NCBI GenBank assembly: GCA_947561585.1
Contig: CANNZV010000120.1
Span: forward strand, 434,001 to 498,000
Origin: Caprella mutica
Lineage: Eukaryota; Arthropoda; Malacostraca; Amphipoda; Caprellidae
Reading direction: 5' to 3'
Length of the DNA: 64,000 bases
Shown: positions 45,301-50,265 of the stretch, piece by piece
Numbering within the stretch: position 1 is the first letter of the stretch
How the letters are laid out: the number at the start of each line of letters is the position of its first letter
Position numbers and translations under genes: made by a program
The notes under the pieces: model-generated
Databases searched by the model: none
What the model was told of the DNA's origin: nothing
What the model saw: the letters and a program-made list of their open reading frames with translations, nothing else

Positions 45301-45573
45301 TATATTGGCAGGAAGGAATTGCAAGATGACATCTCTGCTGATGTTTGTCATCACAACCCCTGCAGTAGGATCCCAGGATCTGCCATCTTGGTGGACGCTG
45401 TCGGAACTAAGGGCGGATGCCTCTGGAGGGAAATGGAAGAATATGAGAAGGAGGATGTAGAGAAGTGTGTTTTTTCTGGGACTGTATGCGGTGGCGGTAA
45501 ACTCCATTCTTCTCCGTGAGGGGGGCATCCCAGGGGCCGCACAGTGTGTGGGGGGAGGCATGGCGGCCCCCAT
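3209..45573 (-). CDS. PlexB: Plexin-B-like semaphorin receptor, 20 exons, 3' partial
   Basis: Single-pass receptor for semaphorins that signals to Rap/R-Ras and Rho GTPases at the cell surface in axon guidance. Joining 20 minus-strand exons (45573-44092, 42311-42183, 38499-38399, 27393-27261, 23864-23496, 23398-23182, 22868-22673, 22421-22289, 16948-16786, 16586-16486, 16366-15973, 15621-15414, 14386-14191, 13923-13764, 13607-13531, 13114-12931, 10667-10525, 9879-9743, 9487-9286, 3355-3209) gives 1,624 codons with consistent phases throughout. Order of parts: signal peptide, Sema (to about residue 537), PSI1, PSI2, PSI3, IPT repeats (about 915-1350), membrane span (about 1361-1383), juxtamembrane helix, GAP segment 1. 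B-type is inferred from [12 protein letters not shown] and LLREQI in the GAP part and from an RRKR site in the ectodomain. About 300-400 C-terminal residues (Rho-binding domain, GAP segment 2) are outside the window. Confidence 0.93.
3356..3739. other. Intron 19, unique part next to exon 20
   Basis: No coding content or repeat seen apart from the exon 20 acceptor tract. Confidence 0.5.
3740..6161. repeat. 31-bp minisatellite, about 78 copies
   Basis: Unit contains ACCATCAGTCAAATAAGTTC. The centre is very uniform; both ends carry the CAGTCTAAT variant. A recurrent block with TTACGGTCAT followed by GTCAAAGAAG appears at about 3970, 4685 and 5150, which shows block duplications within the array. 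Confidence 0.97.
6162..9169. other. Intron 19 interior
   Basis: No gene seen. A four-copy imperfect repeat of about 30 bp with GGTAGTTAGTGGT lies at about 6445-6545. The rest is AT-rich unique sequence; the small minus-strand frame at 6933-7115 is not recognisable. Confidence 0.5.
9172..9290. repeat. Three-copy ~48-bp repeat that includes the exon 19 donor
   Basis: On the minus strand, GGTTAGTAGT occurs at the real exon 19 donor (9285) and in two further copies downstream, each followed by similar sequence with GTGAATTAAGGTGA. The tandem unit therefore starts at the exon/intron edge. Confidence 0.8.
9286..9487 (-). CDS. PlexB: PlexB exon 19: GAP segment 1 with catalytic arginine motif
   Basis: 202 nt, phase 2 in, phase 0 out, residues 1508-1575. 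[20 protein letters not shown] and [20 protein letters not shown] hold the LRR motif (Arg about 1552-1553), which in plexins supplies the first catalytic arginine of the R-Ras/Rap GAP. TETVVEK is the B-type form; A-types usually have TESVAEK. Acceptor CCGTCAG, donor TTGAAG|GTTAGT; this donor is inside a three-copy tandem repeat. Confidence 0.95.
9540..9715. mobile_element. Relic related to the 13218-13442 MITE
   Basis: Shares GAGTTATGAA, GTTTTCTATGTT, AATTATAGAAAATGAT and a second TTTTCTATG block, in the same order, with the element in intron 15. It makes up most of the short intron 18. Clear termini are not visible. Confidence 0.6.
9743..9879 (-). CDS. PlexB: PlexB exon 18: GAP segment 1
   Basis: Phase 0 in, phase 2 out, residues 1463-1508. 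[20 protein letters not shown] then [12 protein letters not shown] matches the plexin GAP. Two in-frame acceptors lie 6 nt apart (CAG TACCAG), so the exon starts at 9879 or 9873, with or without Tyr-Gln. The upstream pyrimidine tract is poor. Donor GACAA|GTGAGT. Confidence 0.9.
10398..10466. mobile_element. Compact foldback element, 29-bp arms
   Basis: Left arm CTTTCAGACGGCTGTTTTTC and onward to 10426; right arm 10438-10466 is its reverse complement at about 24 of 29 positions, with an 11-nt loop. Probably a MITE relic; part of the sequence recurs at 15214-15350. Confidence 0.7.
10525..10667 (-). CDS. PlexB: PlexB exon 17: start of cytoplasmic GAP region
   Basis: 143 nt, phase 1 in, phase 0 out, residues 1415-1462. 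[20 protein letters not shown] is near-invariant in plexins. [15 protein letters not shown] and HPILNDPK follow. Acceptor ATTCTCAG, donor AAAG|GTTAGT. The 12-bp minisatellite in intron 16 ends just upstream of the acceptor. Confidence 0.94.
10685..12335. repeat. 12-bp minisatellite, about 137 copies
   Basis: Unit AAGCTAGGTAAG or AAGTTAGGTAAG (plus strand). The array lies in intron 16 and stops about 20 bp from the exon 17 acceptor. A 540-bp block (45 units) starting at 10981 is repeated almost exactly from 11521. The unit length, divisible by three, opens long frames on both strands (SYLT- and KLGK-type repeats) that are not genes. Confidence 0.97.
12336..12930. other. Intron 16, unique part
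   Basis: No gene. It contains GTATCATTGATAC and GTATCATAGATAC close together (12431-12466), related to the hairpin elements near 47.8 and 52.1 kb. Confidence 0.5.
12931..13114 (-). CDS. PlexB: PlexB exon 16: transmembrane and juxtamembrane segment
   Basis: 184 nt, phase 0 in, phase 1 out, residues 1354-1415. FPPEAIGG precedes the hydrophobic span [19 protein letters not shown] (about 1365-1383), then a basic stop-transfer YRRRSN. The juxtamembrane helix ([20 protein letters not shown]) is the conserved plexin dimer/coiled-coil segment. Acceptor CTCTCAG, donor ACAAG|GTGAGG. Confidence 0.95.
13218..13442. mobile_element. 225-bp MITE with TA target duplication
   Basis: Termini CAGTGAAACTCGTGAGTTAT and (reverse complement of right end) CAGTGAAACATCTGAGTTGT match at about 24-bp arms; TA flanks both sides (13216-13217 and 13443-13444). 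This is the signature of a Tc1/mariner- or pogo-type non-autonomous element. It sits in intron 15, 88 bp after the weak exon 15 donor. Confidence 0.8.
13531..13607 (-). CDS. PlexB: PlexB exon 15: membrane-proximal strand
   Basis: 77 nt, phase 1 in, phase 0 out, residues 1328-1353: [20 protein letters not shown], the conserved (V)RVG-x-NLRY-x-IG motif. The end is set by the AAAG|GTGATA donor, which is weak, because the next exon must start [11 protein letters not shown]. Acceptor TTTGCTAG. Confidence 0.88.
13764..13923 (-). CDS. PlexB: PlexB exon 14: last IPT domain
   Basis: 160 nt, phase 0 in, phase 1 out, residues 1275-1328. [23 protein letters not shown] and [11 protein letters not shown] match the last plexin IPT module. 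Acceptor CTTGCAG, donor TCTG|GTATGA. Confidence 0.93.
14191..14386 (-). CDS. PlexB: PlexB exon 13: GFIMDNV region, IPT4 start
   Basis: 196 nt, phase 2 in, phase 0 out, residues 1209-1274. [14 protein letters not shown] is one of the most conserved plexin ectodomain motifs; [10 protein letters not shown] and YKGDTLVIE follow as expected. Acceptor TCCTTCAG, donor ATTGAG|GTAAGG. Confidence 0.94.
14387..15413. other. Intron 12
   Basis: No gene. A T-rich stretch (14500-14720) with repeated GGATTTTT, a short GA microsatellite (14877-14893), and a diverged copy of the 10.4-kb foldback family (15214-15350). Confidence 0.5.
15214..15350. mobile_element. Diverged second copy of the 10.4-kb foldback family
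   Basis: GCGTCTTTCTTATGCCGCAT at the left and GAAAAACGCCCCGTGTGAAA at the right match the arms of the 10398-10466 element, but with about 90 bp of extra sequence between them. Confidence 0.5.
15414..15621 (-). CDS. PlexB: PlexB exon 12: IPT3 with charged insert and RRKR site
   Basis: 208 nt, phase 1 in, phase 2 out, residues 1140-1209. MECPSPP is the conserved end of IPT3. It is followed by about 45 charged residues with EARRKRLDY (RRKR at about 1196-1199) and TRRMR at the exon end. RRKR fits the furin-type R-x-K/R-R rule; vertebrate B plexins are cleaved by convertases in the ectodomain. Acceptor CCCTCAG, donor ATGCG|GTATGT. Confidence 0.87.
15622..15972. other. Intron 11
   Basis: AT-rich, no gene or repeat seen; the small plus-strand frame at 15782-15967 is not recognisable. 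Confidence 0.5.
15973..16366 (-). CDS. PlexB: PlexB exon 11: IPT2 and start of IPT3
   Basis: 394 nt, phase 0 in, phase 1 out, residues 1009-1140. Two IPT starts are visible: [18 protein letters not shown] and [32 protein letters not shown] links them. Between them is a basic insert ([15 protein letters not shown]). Acceptor TTTTCAG|AAC, donor ACCG|GTGAGC. Confidence 0.93.
16486..16586 (-). CDS. PlexB: PlexB exon 10: end of IPT1
   Basis: 101 nt, phase 1 in, phase 0 out, residues 975-1008. It encodes the last strands of IPT1 ending VKFTYT, the usual F-T-Y edge before IPT2. Acceptor TTCTACAG, donor CACG|GTAAGA. Confidence 0.88.
16786..16948 (-). CDS. PlexB: PlexB exon 9: IPT/TIG domain 1
   Basis: 163 nt, phase 0 in, phase 1 out, residues 921-975. 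Sequence [20 protein letters not shown] then LGLREEDV is the hallmark start of the first plexin IPT fold (PL-x-GP-x-EGGT-x-(L/V)TI-x-GSNLG). IPCEV and ICRTG are the following strands. Acceptor TTTTCAG, donor ACAG|GTGCGT. Confidence 0.93.
16949..19555. other. Intron 8, proximal half
   Basis: No gene. Holds the CRE-bearing foldback element (18484-18673) and a third TGACGTCA at 18926. The rest is unique AT-rich sequence. Confidence 0.5.
18484..18673. mobile_element. 190-bp foldback element with CRE motifs in its arms
   Basis: CGAATGACGTCACACAGAGT at the left is matched by the reverse complement of the right end (CGAGTGACGTCACACAGAAT). Each arm carries the perfect palindrome TGACGTCA (18488-18495 and 18662-18669). 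Confidence 0.65.
19556..19752. repeat. ~34-bp tandem repeat, 5-6 copies
   Basis: Unit contains GACAGTTGCCTCTACTTGTA; one copy is shortened. Intron 8. Confidence 0.9.
20330..20755. repeat. 28-bp tandem repeat, about 15 copies
   Basis: Unit contains TATTATAATGAGAATACC. A five-unit block (140 bp) near 20455 is repeated near 20595. Flanked at 19753-20329 and 20756-22288 by sequence with no gene that I can see. Confidence 0.92.
20756..22288. other. Intron 8, distal part
   Basis: Between the 28-bp array and exon 8. No gene or array; the minus-strand frame at 20977-21255 is not recognisable. Confidence 0.5.
22289..22421 (-). CDS. PlexB: PlexB exon 8: end of PSI3
   Basis: 133 nt, phase 2 in, phase 0 out, residues 876-920. 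It completes PSI3 ([14 protein letters not shown]), then a serine/proline-rich linker and SCPTPRIDM, where plexins have the CP-x-P-x-I lead into the first IPT domain. Acceptor TCTGCTAG, donor GACATG|GTGAGT. Confidence 0.9.
22673..22868 (-). CDS. PlexB: PlexB exon 7: first part of PSI domain 3
   Basis: 196 nt, phase 1 in, phase 2 out, residues 811-876. The conserved plexin motif [19 protein letters not shown] is near its end, followed by the split PSI3 sequence SRY. The 3' end requires a GC donor, ATACAG|GCAAGA; no GT donor lies nearby in a usable frame, and the joined peptide YRCSWC is exactly the expected PSI sequence. Confidence 0.9.
22869..23181. other. Intron 6
   Basis: AT-rich 313-bp intron between exons 6 and 7, nothing of note. 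Confidence 0.6.
23182..23398 (-). CDS. PlexB: PlexB exon 6: inter-PSI region
   Basis: 217 nt, phase 0 in, phase 1 out, residues 739-811. It contains SCPHF, the conserved strand [18 protein letters not shown] and YQCVVAIEG. Acceptor TTCAACAG|CAT, donor GAGG|GTGAGC. Only 97 bp of intron separate it from exon 5. Confidence 0.9.
23496..23864 (-). CDS. PlexB: PlexB exon 5: linker and PSI domain 2
   Basis: 123 codons, phase 0 both ends, residues 616-738. It begins [20 protein letters not shown] (a typical plexin strand), has [18 protein letters not shown], and ends in PSI2 with C-x5-C-x2-C-x6-C-x2-C ([17 protein letters not shown]). Acceptor ATTACAG, donor AAGGG|GTGAGT. The 22-bp minisatellite lies about 250 bp upstream of its acceptor. 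Confidence 0.93.
24118..26174. repeat. 22-bp minisatellite, about 93 copies
   Basis: Unit contains ACTCTCTACCCTTATTACCA. Rare variants (TTACTAGCA at 24667 and about 25500; GCACTTTCT at 24847 and 25681; a shortened CTACCCTTTTTACC at about 25001 and 25967) recur in the same order, so a block of several hundred bp was duplicated. Three overlapping open frames of up to 731 codons on the plus strand are by-products. Confidence 0.97.
26325..26470. repeat. 21-bp tandem repeat, about 7 copies
   Basis: Unit GAGAATCTGTAGAATATCAG plus one base. It is followed by about 220 bp (26540-26760) of imperfect TTTTTCTAAAAGATT repeats in intron 4. Confidence 0.9.
26471..27260. other. Intron 4, part next to exon 4
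   Basis: AT-rich; imperfect TTTTTCTAAAAGATT repeats at 26540-26760, otherwise nothing recognised. Confidence 0.5.
27261..27393 (-). CDS. PlexB: PlexB exon 4: PSI1-PSI2 linker
   Basis: 133 nt, phase 2 in, phase 0 out, residues 571-615. It supplies the remaining PSI1 cysteines (RCTVAAKC) and the plexin linker with PRWLNF and GQQCIDF. Acceptor CTCCTCAG|ATG, donor GCTGAG|GTGAGG. The match is weaker than for the neighbours, but splice signals and frame agree on both sides. Confidence 0.87.
27394..28194. other. Intron 3, part next to exon 4
   Basis: No gene. A compact region at 27815-27915 with GTCTAGCGGTAAAAGCG and a perfect 16-bp palindrome AGCTCATTAATGAGCT (27860-27875), ending in a T run, could be a tRNA-derived SINE relic (low confidence). 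Confidence 0.4.
28195..28740. repeat. 64-bp tandem repeat, about 8.5 copies
   Basis: Unit contains GAATTATCGGTACGATCAAA and GAGCTGCACGGTGATGGAGA. Copies differ at a few sites (CATCAAAAC/CATCACAAC, AAGTGAGAG/AACTGAGAG). Confidence 0.95.
28741..30884. other. Intron 3 interior
   Basis: No gene. A solitary copy of the intron 19 31-bp unit (about 29707-29733) and clustered short CAGTGACAT/CACTGT motifs at 29580-29690 and 30790-30830. Confidence 0.5.
30885..31240. repeat. Two adjoining arrays: 21-bp (4 copies) and 15-bp (about 16 copies)
   Basis: 30885-30965 repeats GCGCACTTAGTGGTGACTGT; 31005-31240 repeats ATAACTTCTCTCTCT. The 15-bp unit makes an open minus-strand frame of EREVI repeats, which I do not regard as a gene. 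Confidence 0.92.
31439..31962. repeat. 28-bp pyrimidine-rich minisatellite, about 19 copies
   Basis: Unit contains CTCTCCCTTTCCACTCCATA followed by GATCT. Since 28 is not a multiple of 3, all minus-strand frames read through in turn, giving overlapping false ORFs. Confidence 0.95.
32042..32526. repeat. 45-bp minisatellite, about 11 copies, with CTCF-like core
   Basis: Unit contains CCATCTAGCGGTGGAAATGA and CACTGACGCTAAATTCACCC. Begins about 80 bp after the 28-bp array. The last two units differ (AAAGAGTACTACAGAGGGAC). CCATCTAGCGG resembles the CTCF core read on the minus strand (CCGCTAGATGG). Confidence 0.95.
32527..34757. other. Intron 3 interior with CATG cluster
   Basis: No gene. Imperfect CACTCTATTCACTTCCCCC repeats at 33290-33490 and a cluster of CATG-centred motifs at 33590-33850; the rest AT-rich. 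Confidence 0.5.
34758..35562. mobile_element. ~800-bp foldback element with ~90-bp inverted arms
   Basis: Left arm from about 34758 (GGAAAACTCCCAGTGAGAAA ... AATATGCATTAAAATT) matches the reverse complement of the right arm, 35475-35562 (GGGAAACTCCCAGTGAGAAA ... AATATGCATTGAAATT). It has no coding content and encloses a second perfect-looking hairpin at 35103-35169. Target duplication not clear. The right end abuts the 21-bp array. Confidence 0.72.
35103..35169. repeat. Hairpin, 21-bp stem and 25-nt loop
   Basis: GAAACTGCTTCTATGTTTGA and TTGAAACATAGAAGCAGTTT pair with one mismatch. The AGCAGTTTCGT motif recurs at 35295. It lies near the middle of the foldback element. Confidence 0.75.
35567..36178. 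repeat. 21-bp minisatellite, about 29 copies
   Basis: Unit CACGTTGTGTTTACTCCATT plus one base; the first units read CCCGTTGTGTTCACCC. Intron 3. Open frames on both strands are by-products of the 21-bp length. Confidence 0.96.
36179..38398. other. Intron 3, part next to exon 3
   Basis: AT-rich, no gene. AAAGCATATTGGCTAA occurs twice at about 37190 and 37237. Nothing else recognised. Confidence 0.5.
38399..38499 (-). CDS. PlexB: PlexB exon 3: PSI domain 1
   Basis: 101 nt (phase 0 in, phase 2 out), residues 538-571. The peptide [12 protein letters not shown], then [17 protein letters not shown], carries the PSI cysteine pattern C-x5-C-x2-C-x8-C-x2-C. Acceptor CCCCAG|GCC, donor AAAAG|GTAAGA. 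It stands alone between a 3.7-kb and an 11-kb intron. Confidence 0.92.
38500..39164. other. Intron 2, between exon 3 and the 18-bp array
   Basis: AT-rich unique sequence; nothing recognised. Confidence 0.5.
39165..39411. repeat. 18-bp minisatellite, about 14 copies
   Basis: Unit GCTAGGGATGGGGTAAAT, a G-rich strand opposite to transcription. Intron 2. Confidence 0.95.
39412..40375. other. Intron 2, between the two arrays
   Basis: AT-rich; a T-rich plus-strand frame (39450-39671) of mostly hydrophobic codons is compositional. Nothing recognised. Confidence 0.5.
40376..42182. repeat. 39-bp minisatellite made of exon 2 splice donor, about 46 copies
   Basis: On the minus strand each unit is CACATCTACGCACTGACTAA, then GTACAAG|GTGAGTGTCTGA: the last 27 nt of exon 2 and the first 12 nt of intron 2. 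Variable sites are TAC/TAG, CAG/CAT, GCG/GTG and GTG/ATG (plus strand). The donor nine-mer is unchanged in all copies except the outermost, where GAGTGTC is GAGAGTC. A 507-bp block (13 units), 41181-41687, is repeated at 41688-42194. The 659-codon plus-strand frame is a by-product of the 39-bp length. Confidence 0.97.
42183..42311 (-). CDS. PlexB: PlexB exon 2: end of Sema domain
   Basis: 43 codons, phase 0 at both ends, residues 495-537. It begins [15 protein letters not shown] and ends HIYALTKYK, the last Sema strand preceding the PSI domain in all plexins. Acceptor TTTCAG|GTTC, donor CAAG|GTGAGT. The last 27 nt plus the first 12 intronic nt are the unit of the adjoining 39-bp minisatellite, so this donor is the first of a long row of identical ones. 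Confidence 0.92.
42312..44091. other. Intron 1
   Basis: No gene, array or clear mobile element seen in 1.8 kb. Confidence 0.5.
44092..45573 (-). CDS. PlexB: PlexB exon 1: signal peptide and most of Sema domain
   Basis: Encodes residues 1-494 in one uninterrupted 1.5-kb exon, unlike the 77-394-nt exons that follow. The Sema propeller begins about residue 85; conserved plexin wording includes [11 protein letters not shown] (first blade), [26 protein letters not shown] and SHGTIKK just before the donor. Three in-frame starts are possible: M1 at 45573, M5 (in GCCGCCATG, a strong Kozak context) and M22. M22 is followed closely by basic residues and then the hydrophobic stretch [10 protein letters not shown], a conventional signal peptide, so M5 or M22 may be the main start. 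Donor AAAAAG|GTAACT, phase 0. Confidence 0.93.
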
Positions 45574-45628
45574 CCACTTTCACCGGACACTCACAGGACT
45601 ACAAACTCCTCGTCTCGACACCTTCATC
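45574..45628 (-). other. 5' UTR part of exon 1, with a splice acceptor
   Basis: A clean acceptor (pyrimidine-rich tract ending in TTTTTCAG) lies immediately 5' of 45628. The first coding exon is therefore not the first exon: at least one non-coding exon should lie upstream, beyond 45.63 kb. I could not place it by eye. Confidence 0.6.
45580..45627 (-). promoter_or_regulatory. Upstream ORF of 15 codons before PlexB start
   Basis: An ATG one base inside the acceptor opens a 15-codon frame (beginning MKVSRRGVC) that stops in TGA six bases before the M1 codon. It is in a different frame from plexin. Such short upstream frames commonly reduce main-frame translation; an effect here is inference. 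Confidence 0.45.
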
Positions 45629-46436
45629 CTGAAAAAGAAAGAAAAGAAGAGTTAATCCTGACATTCTTGTGATACCTTATACATCACGATCCAAACACGT
45701 GTGAAATTTGATGACATTTCGAAAGTGATATAGATTTGAAATTTAAAGAAAATGACAATGAAAATCTTTAACATTAACGTCTATAAATTGTAAATACTCT
45801 TCATATTTTCACACATTTCCTATAATGAGCAAATAAAGAAACAAAAACATTCCACCACTAGATGTGAACGATTTCTCGCAGCAATGGCGATATTTCACAT
45901 GCATATCAACTCCGTCAAATTAATCCAAGTGTAAATTGGAGCGCGAGACACGCGATGTGGCGCTATGGGGCGATGTCTCACGCGCACCAAAGGGTGTCAA
46001 CCTCTAACTAATTCATGGGCATTAATGGCTTTCAAAGATTTGAATGTTGAGCGTGAAGCATAAGAGTGATGATTTTATCGGTTTGGGCGAATAGATGTTA
46101 GATAGTAATTACCTACACTCATACACCTATGACTCTATTAAAATGGAGTATATTGAGGTGAAAAGGAAATGAAATTTATTCGTGGAAATTACATATATCA
46201 TTGCATTACTTGTTAAATTATTAGTCATATGATAATTATGTCATTTGTAATATAAATATACACAGATAGTTTTTATTCAAAATCTAGAAATATATTTTCA
46301 TAATTAGATCAGAATAGTCTTATGAAATAAAAGTTTATTATTTTAAAAGTATTTTGAAATAGTTTGAATGTTCTACTACTCTATGGTATTATGACTCACT
46401 CTATCTAACGTATAACTAACACAAAATGTTTTAGGC
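45629..46436. other. Upstream of exon 1
   Basis: AT-rich with a short GC-rich patch at 45940-45995 (GCGCGAGACA and TGTCTCACGCGC form an imperfect inverted pair). Presumed intron or 5' flank of the plexin gene. Confidence 0.4.
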
Positions 46437-46645
46437 GACAGCGCCACATAAATGCAAGTAACAATGCTGTCAACTCCAATATAATAGCACTCGCTGATTG
46501 GCTGATAAGAGCGCAGCGTGAGCACCAATCATAGCACGCTTTCCTGCTGATAAGTGACAGTTTTTAACACCAGGTGGCGCTGTAGTGTTATCTGGAGTGC
46601 ACGCGACTCTCCTTTATTCCGGTAGATAGACGGTATAAAACACTG
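46437..46645. promoter_or_regulatory. Candidate promoter/insulator block upstream of PlexB
   Basis: Within 210 bp: CTGATTGGCTG (46494-46504; minus strand AGCCAATCAG, a full NF-Y site), a second CCAAT (46525-46529), CACCAGGTGGCGCT (46568-46581, one mismatch to the CTCF core) and TATAAAA (46634-46640, plus strand). It is also locally GC-rich. It lies about 0.9 kb upstream of the exon 1 acceptor. Function is inference from motif clustering. Confidence 0.4.
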
Positions 46646-48199
46646 ATGTGCCTGCAGATAGACATGCAGGCTATCATTGTTAGGTTTACATTCGCGATTC
46701 CGATATATAAAGTTATAGCAAATAATCAAACAAATGATTTATCAATTAGTTCAGCGTTGCTTATAATGCGATATAATATTACACTAATTCATCATGTCTC
46801 CGAAGTGAAAATACTTAAAAGTAATTCAAACAAAATAATACTAATTTAAAGTTTACAAAATTGCACAATCCGGTGGCAATATAGATTCATACTTTAAAAA
46901 CTTGACTTGAGTTGTTGGAAATGCAGGACTTTAATGGTGAATGACATATTTATATGAAATCAAAGAAAATAGTGTAACATGTTTCATTTTTATTTAGTTT
47001 TATAACATTTTATTACTTTGCAAAATTCTAAAACTCGGATAAAAAGCATGTGCTGTTGCGTCACATTTTGATTCACAGTAAAAAGCTAATATTCCTAAAG
47101 TGATGTTACTAGTGTGACGCAAAATGTGACACATCAGGGGTGCACTGTACCCGGGCTACAGAGGCCCACCTCATCAAAAATGATACAAAGCTAAATATTT
47201 CAAAACATCTTGCATTATTTTCACTAATATTCATACGATGAATAAATACGTCAGAGACAATGAAAGTCACGGAGTTTCAGTAACTGAAGTTAATTAGTTT
47301 GTAAATTAGGCATCAGTATTTCAAACCGGTACAAGACTCTCAGGCACTCTGGACGTTACAGGGTTAAAAACGCGCAGCGCACTCTCCAGATTGCGCAATT
47401 TGGTAAATTGAAAGAGACATATGAAGTTGTCACGGAATTCCCGTTGATGTAATCACAATTTAATAATATATTAAAATAAAATTAAATTGATTTTTGTCAC
47501 ACATTTTTTGAAAATTTAAAATTTCTCATTTTTTTCAATTTTCGTTGAAAAATAAAAAGCAAAAAACTTAGGCATAATATCGACAAAGTTAGCATCAGAA
47601 TGATAAGTTATCGTACCGATAAGGTGTTGCAAATATCTCCTCACATTTAATTCGAAAGAATTCTGTATTAACTTTTACTGAAGTTTTGATGGAAATAAGT
47701 TTTGAGAAAAGATTTCAGAAATCACAGCAAGTGATGTATCGAAACACAGCATTTAAATGCTAATAACATTAGTGTGATACACTTGTAGCACTGTGTATCA
47801 TTTAGTTGGTATCCATGATACCTGCATGTATTGTGGTTACCAACTGAAATAAATAATAATTATATCCTTTTTTCTTATATTCTCGTGTAAAAAGTAGGAG
47901 GAGCTTAGCAAAAAGTCTGGTGTAAAGACTTGAAAAACCATGCGTGTGTACGGCCCTTAGGAAGAAGGACCTTCAAAATATGTGAATTATCAACACTGAA
48001 TGACAATCCAAATGCAATTTCCTTTTGGTGAAAAGTGCCAAACAAACTTAGAGAGACTCTATAAAAGTGCTGACTCATCGTCTAACGCTCACTGGGGTCA
48101 ATTGAATTTGTTTTGAATGAGAGGCGGGGGGTGGGGGGTGACGTCACGCTACCGGTCAACAGAACCACTTTACGAGAACTGCGATCGATGGGAAACTAT
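46646..48199. other. Upstream region with hairpin
   Basis: No gene. A foldback hairpin at 47800-47850 (below) and imperfect inverted GTCACATTTTG at 47061-47071 and about 47124-47134. A perfect CRE (TGACGTCA) at 48139-48146. Confidence 0.45.
47800..47850. repeat. Hairpin with TTGGTATC arms
   Basis: ATTTAGTTGGTATCCATGAT followed by ACC-TGCA and an inverted partner TACCAACTGAAAT; arms of about 23 bp around TGCA. Same family as 52062-52152. Confidence 0.6.
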
Positions 48200-48340
48200 A
48201 CGATTTTACGACAAGAGGGGCAAGTACCCCGGGGGAGGGGGTAGCCAGTGGGGAAAGTGTACCCAGAGGGGGAAGTATACCCAGTGGGGGAAGTGTACCC
48301 AGTGGGGAAAGTGTACCCAGAGGGGGGAGTGTAGCCAGAT
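48200..48340. repeat. 18-bp G-rich tandem repeat, about 7 copies
   Basis: Unit like AAGTGTACCCAGTGGGGA. A three-copy ~34-bp repeat with CAATCCAGGACGT lies further on at 48655-48740. Confidence 0.85.
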
Positions 48341-50265
48341 GGCGAGGTTTCTACAGTACGGAAGAGAGTAAAAGAATAGTGTGAAGAATTATATGTAACA
48401 ACAAGAGTCACCATTTTCGATGAAAATTTATTCTGATTTCTATTTAACATCAACTCAGTTACATAGTTTGTACATACATATAAAATTGTTATCATAAACA
48501 TAGTTTCTGGATAAAAACGATTTATGAATGAAATATAACAGAAAATATGATCACTAAATAAGACAGATGAAGTAAGCGGCACATGCAACAATATGATAAT
48601 TTAGGCACATTTTAGCTTTTTAAGCACATCAGGATGAAAAATTCTACCTCGCTTTTGCCCCACCTTCTCTCAATCCGGGACGTTTGTCCCACCTTCACTC
48701 AATCCAGGACGTCTGGCCTACCTTCCCACAATCCAGGAAGTGCTATGTGCAAATTCTGAACATCAGTGACTTCTATTCAATCTACTCCTATTGTTAACTA
48801 AGAGCAAGTCAATCAAAGTCCCAGAGCCACAAAAAACTTTGTTCACCTTTCCCTCCGTAATGTAGATTCGATGCATTTAAATACGAATTTTAGACTCAAT
48901 GAAATCAAGAGCAGAAGCTTGCAGGATCAATCATGTGAATGGAGTGGAGCAAACCAAGCGATTGTGAATGGATGGAAAGAAATGCTATGAAAAAAAAAGA
49001 GGGAACAGGTAGCTACATAACTAATTCAAAACATTTCTTTTAAAATCATTAATAAAGTAACGCAAATAAAACATGATTTTTTCAGAATCAAATAAACTGC
49101 ATGTCGAAATCAATGTGTATAAAAATAATTTCCAAGCAGAGGGGAAAAAAGATAGCAATATTTAAATTGAGAAGCGATAGGCCGTTAATACGAAGCTAAT
49201 TTATTATGCTATCATTATTTAGAAGAAGCAGAGAATAATGCTCCCCCGTGCCTTCTTTTTCAACAAAGAATCCTCCCCCTCTATGTAATATTAATCCTAC
49301 TCAATTGCTAATACATCAAGGAGCAGTGCAATATATTAACTCGGGATCAATATATTTATTAAAGTAACCCCCCTATCCGAATACTATTTTCTCCTTGACG
49401 CCAGAAGTTTTCTTTGCGAGGTCATAAACAAGGAGGGGTGACTGAAGTAAAAACTCCAAACGATTCCACGGAGGGGGAAAGAGTTTATGACTGATTGAAA
49501 TGAGAAGGCGAAGCAGAACTTTTCTACAATTACACTTCCATTCATCAGGAATGAGACTTGATTGAAAAGAAAAAGAGTTCATTGTGTCAAAAAAGTAATA
49601 TGTTCCTGAACAAGAAAAACTAATAGTCTACAGTTTCGTTCTTACTCTCTAATAGAGAAAGATTTTCCCTTAATTATCGGAAGGAAAGAAGAATTATTAA
49701 ACTTCATTTACTATAAGTTATTATATTTGCCTACGTTTTCTTATGGAATATAATAGAGAGACAGCGATACTAAACAAAATTTTGTTACACTAATTAAAGA
49801 CAAAGCCATCAAAGTAATAGGCAACTTAGTTGTAACACTCCAAACCATCTTACTCAGCATTGCATGTAAAAGAGAAATCACGAAAACGCTGAGAAGTAGT
49901 TTGCTCGTTGACAAGAGAAAATGGTGGACACTTGTGTTCTTAGATTTGACGCAGGTGCTATTAGGTGGCAGTCTGTAATGACATAAAGCTCACTAATTAG
50001 GATCGCCTCCTCCTTCAATTCATGACTAATTAGGTAACAGACGCAAAAACCAAGAGAAATTGGAGGGGCGGAACAGAGTGGACTGTTAGGGATAATTTGA
50101 CTCTTTGTGAGATGGCAAGAAATGAGGATAGGTGGCAAGAAATGACTGGTTGTAGGAACAGAAGAAGGGACTAGTTGCAGGAAGATAAGAAGGAACTAGT
50201 TGCAGGAAGATAAGAAGGATAGGAAGAGAAGAAGTGACTAGTTGTAGGAAGAGAAGAAGTGACTA
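48341..50265. other. Upstream region
   Basis: No gene. Ends in a ~23-bp tandem repeat with GACTAGTTGTAGGAAGAGAA (50150-50263), which is the target of the transposon at 50266. Confidence 0.45.

Noticed and set aside
46646..46849. 67-codon plus-strand frame downstream of the TATA-like motif
   Set aside because: AT-rich, short, no motif; not enough to call a gene.
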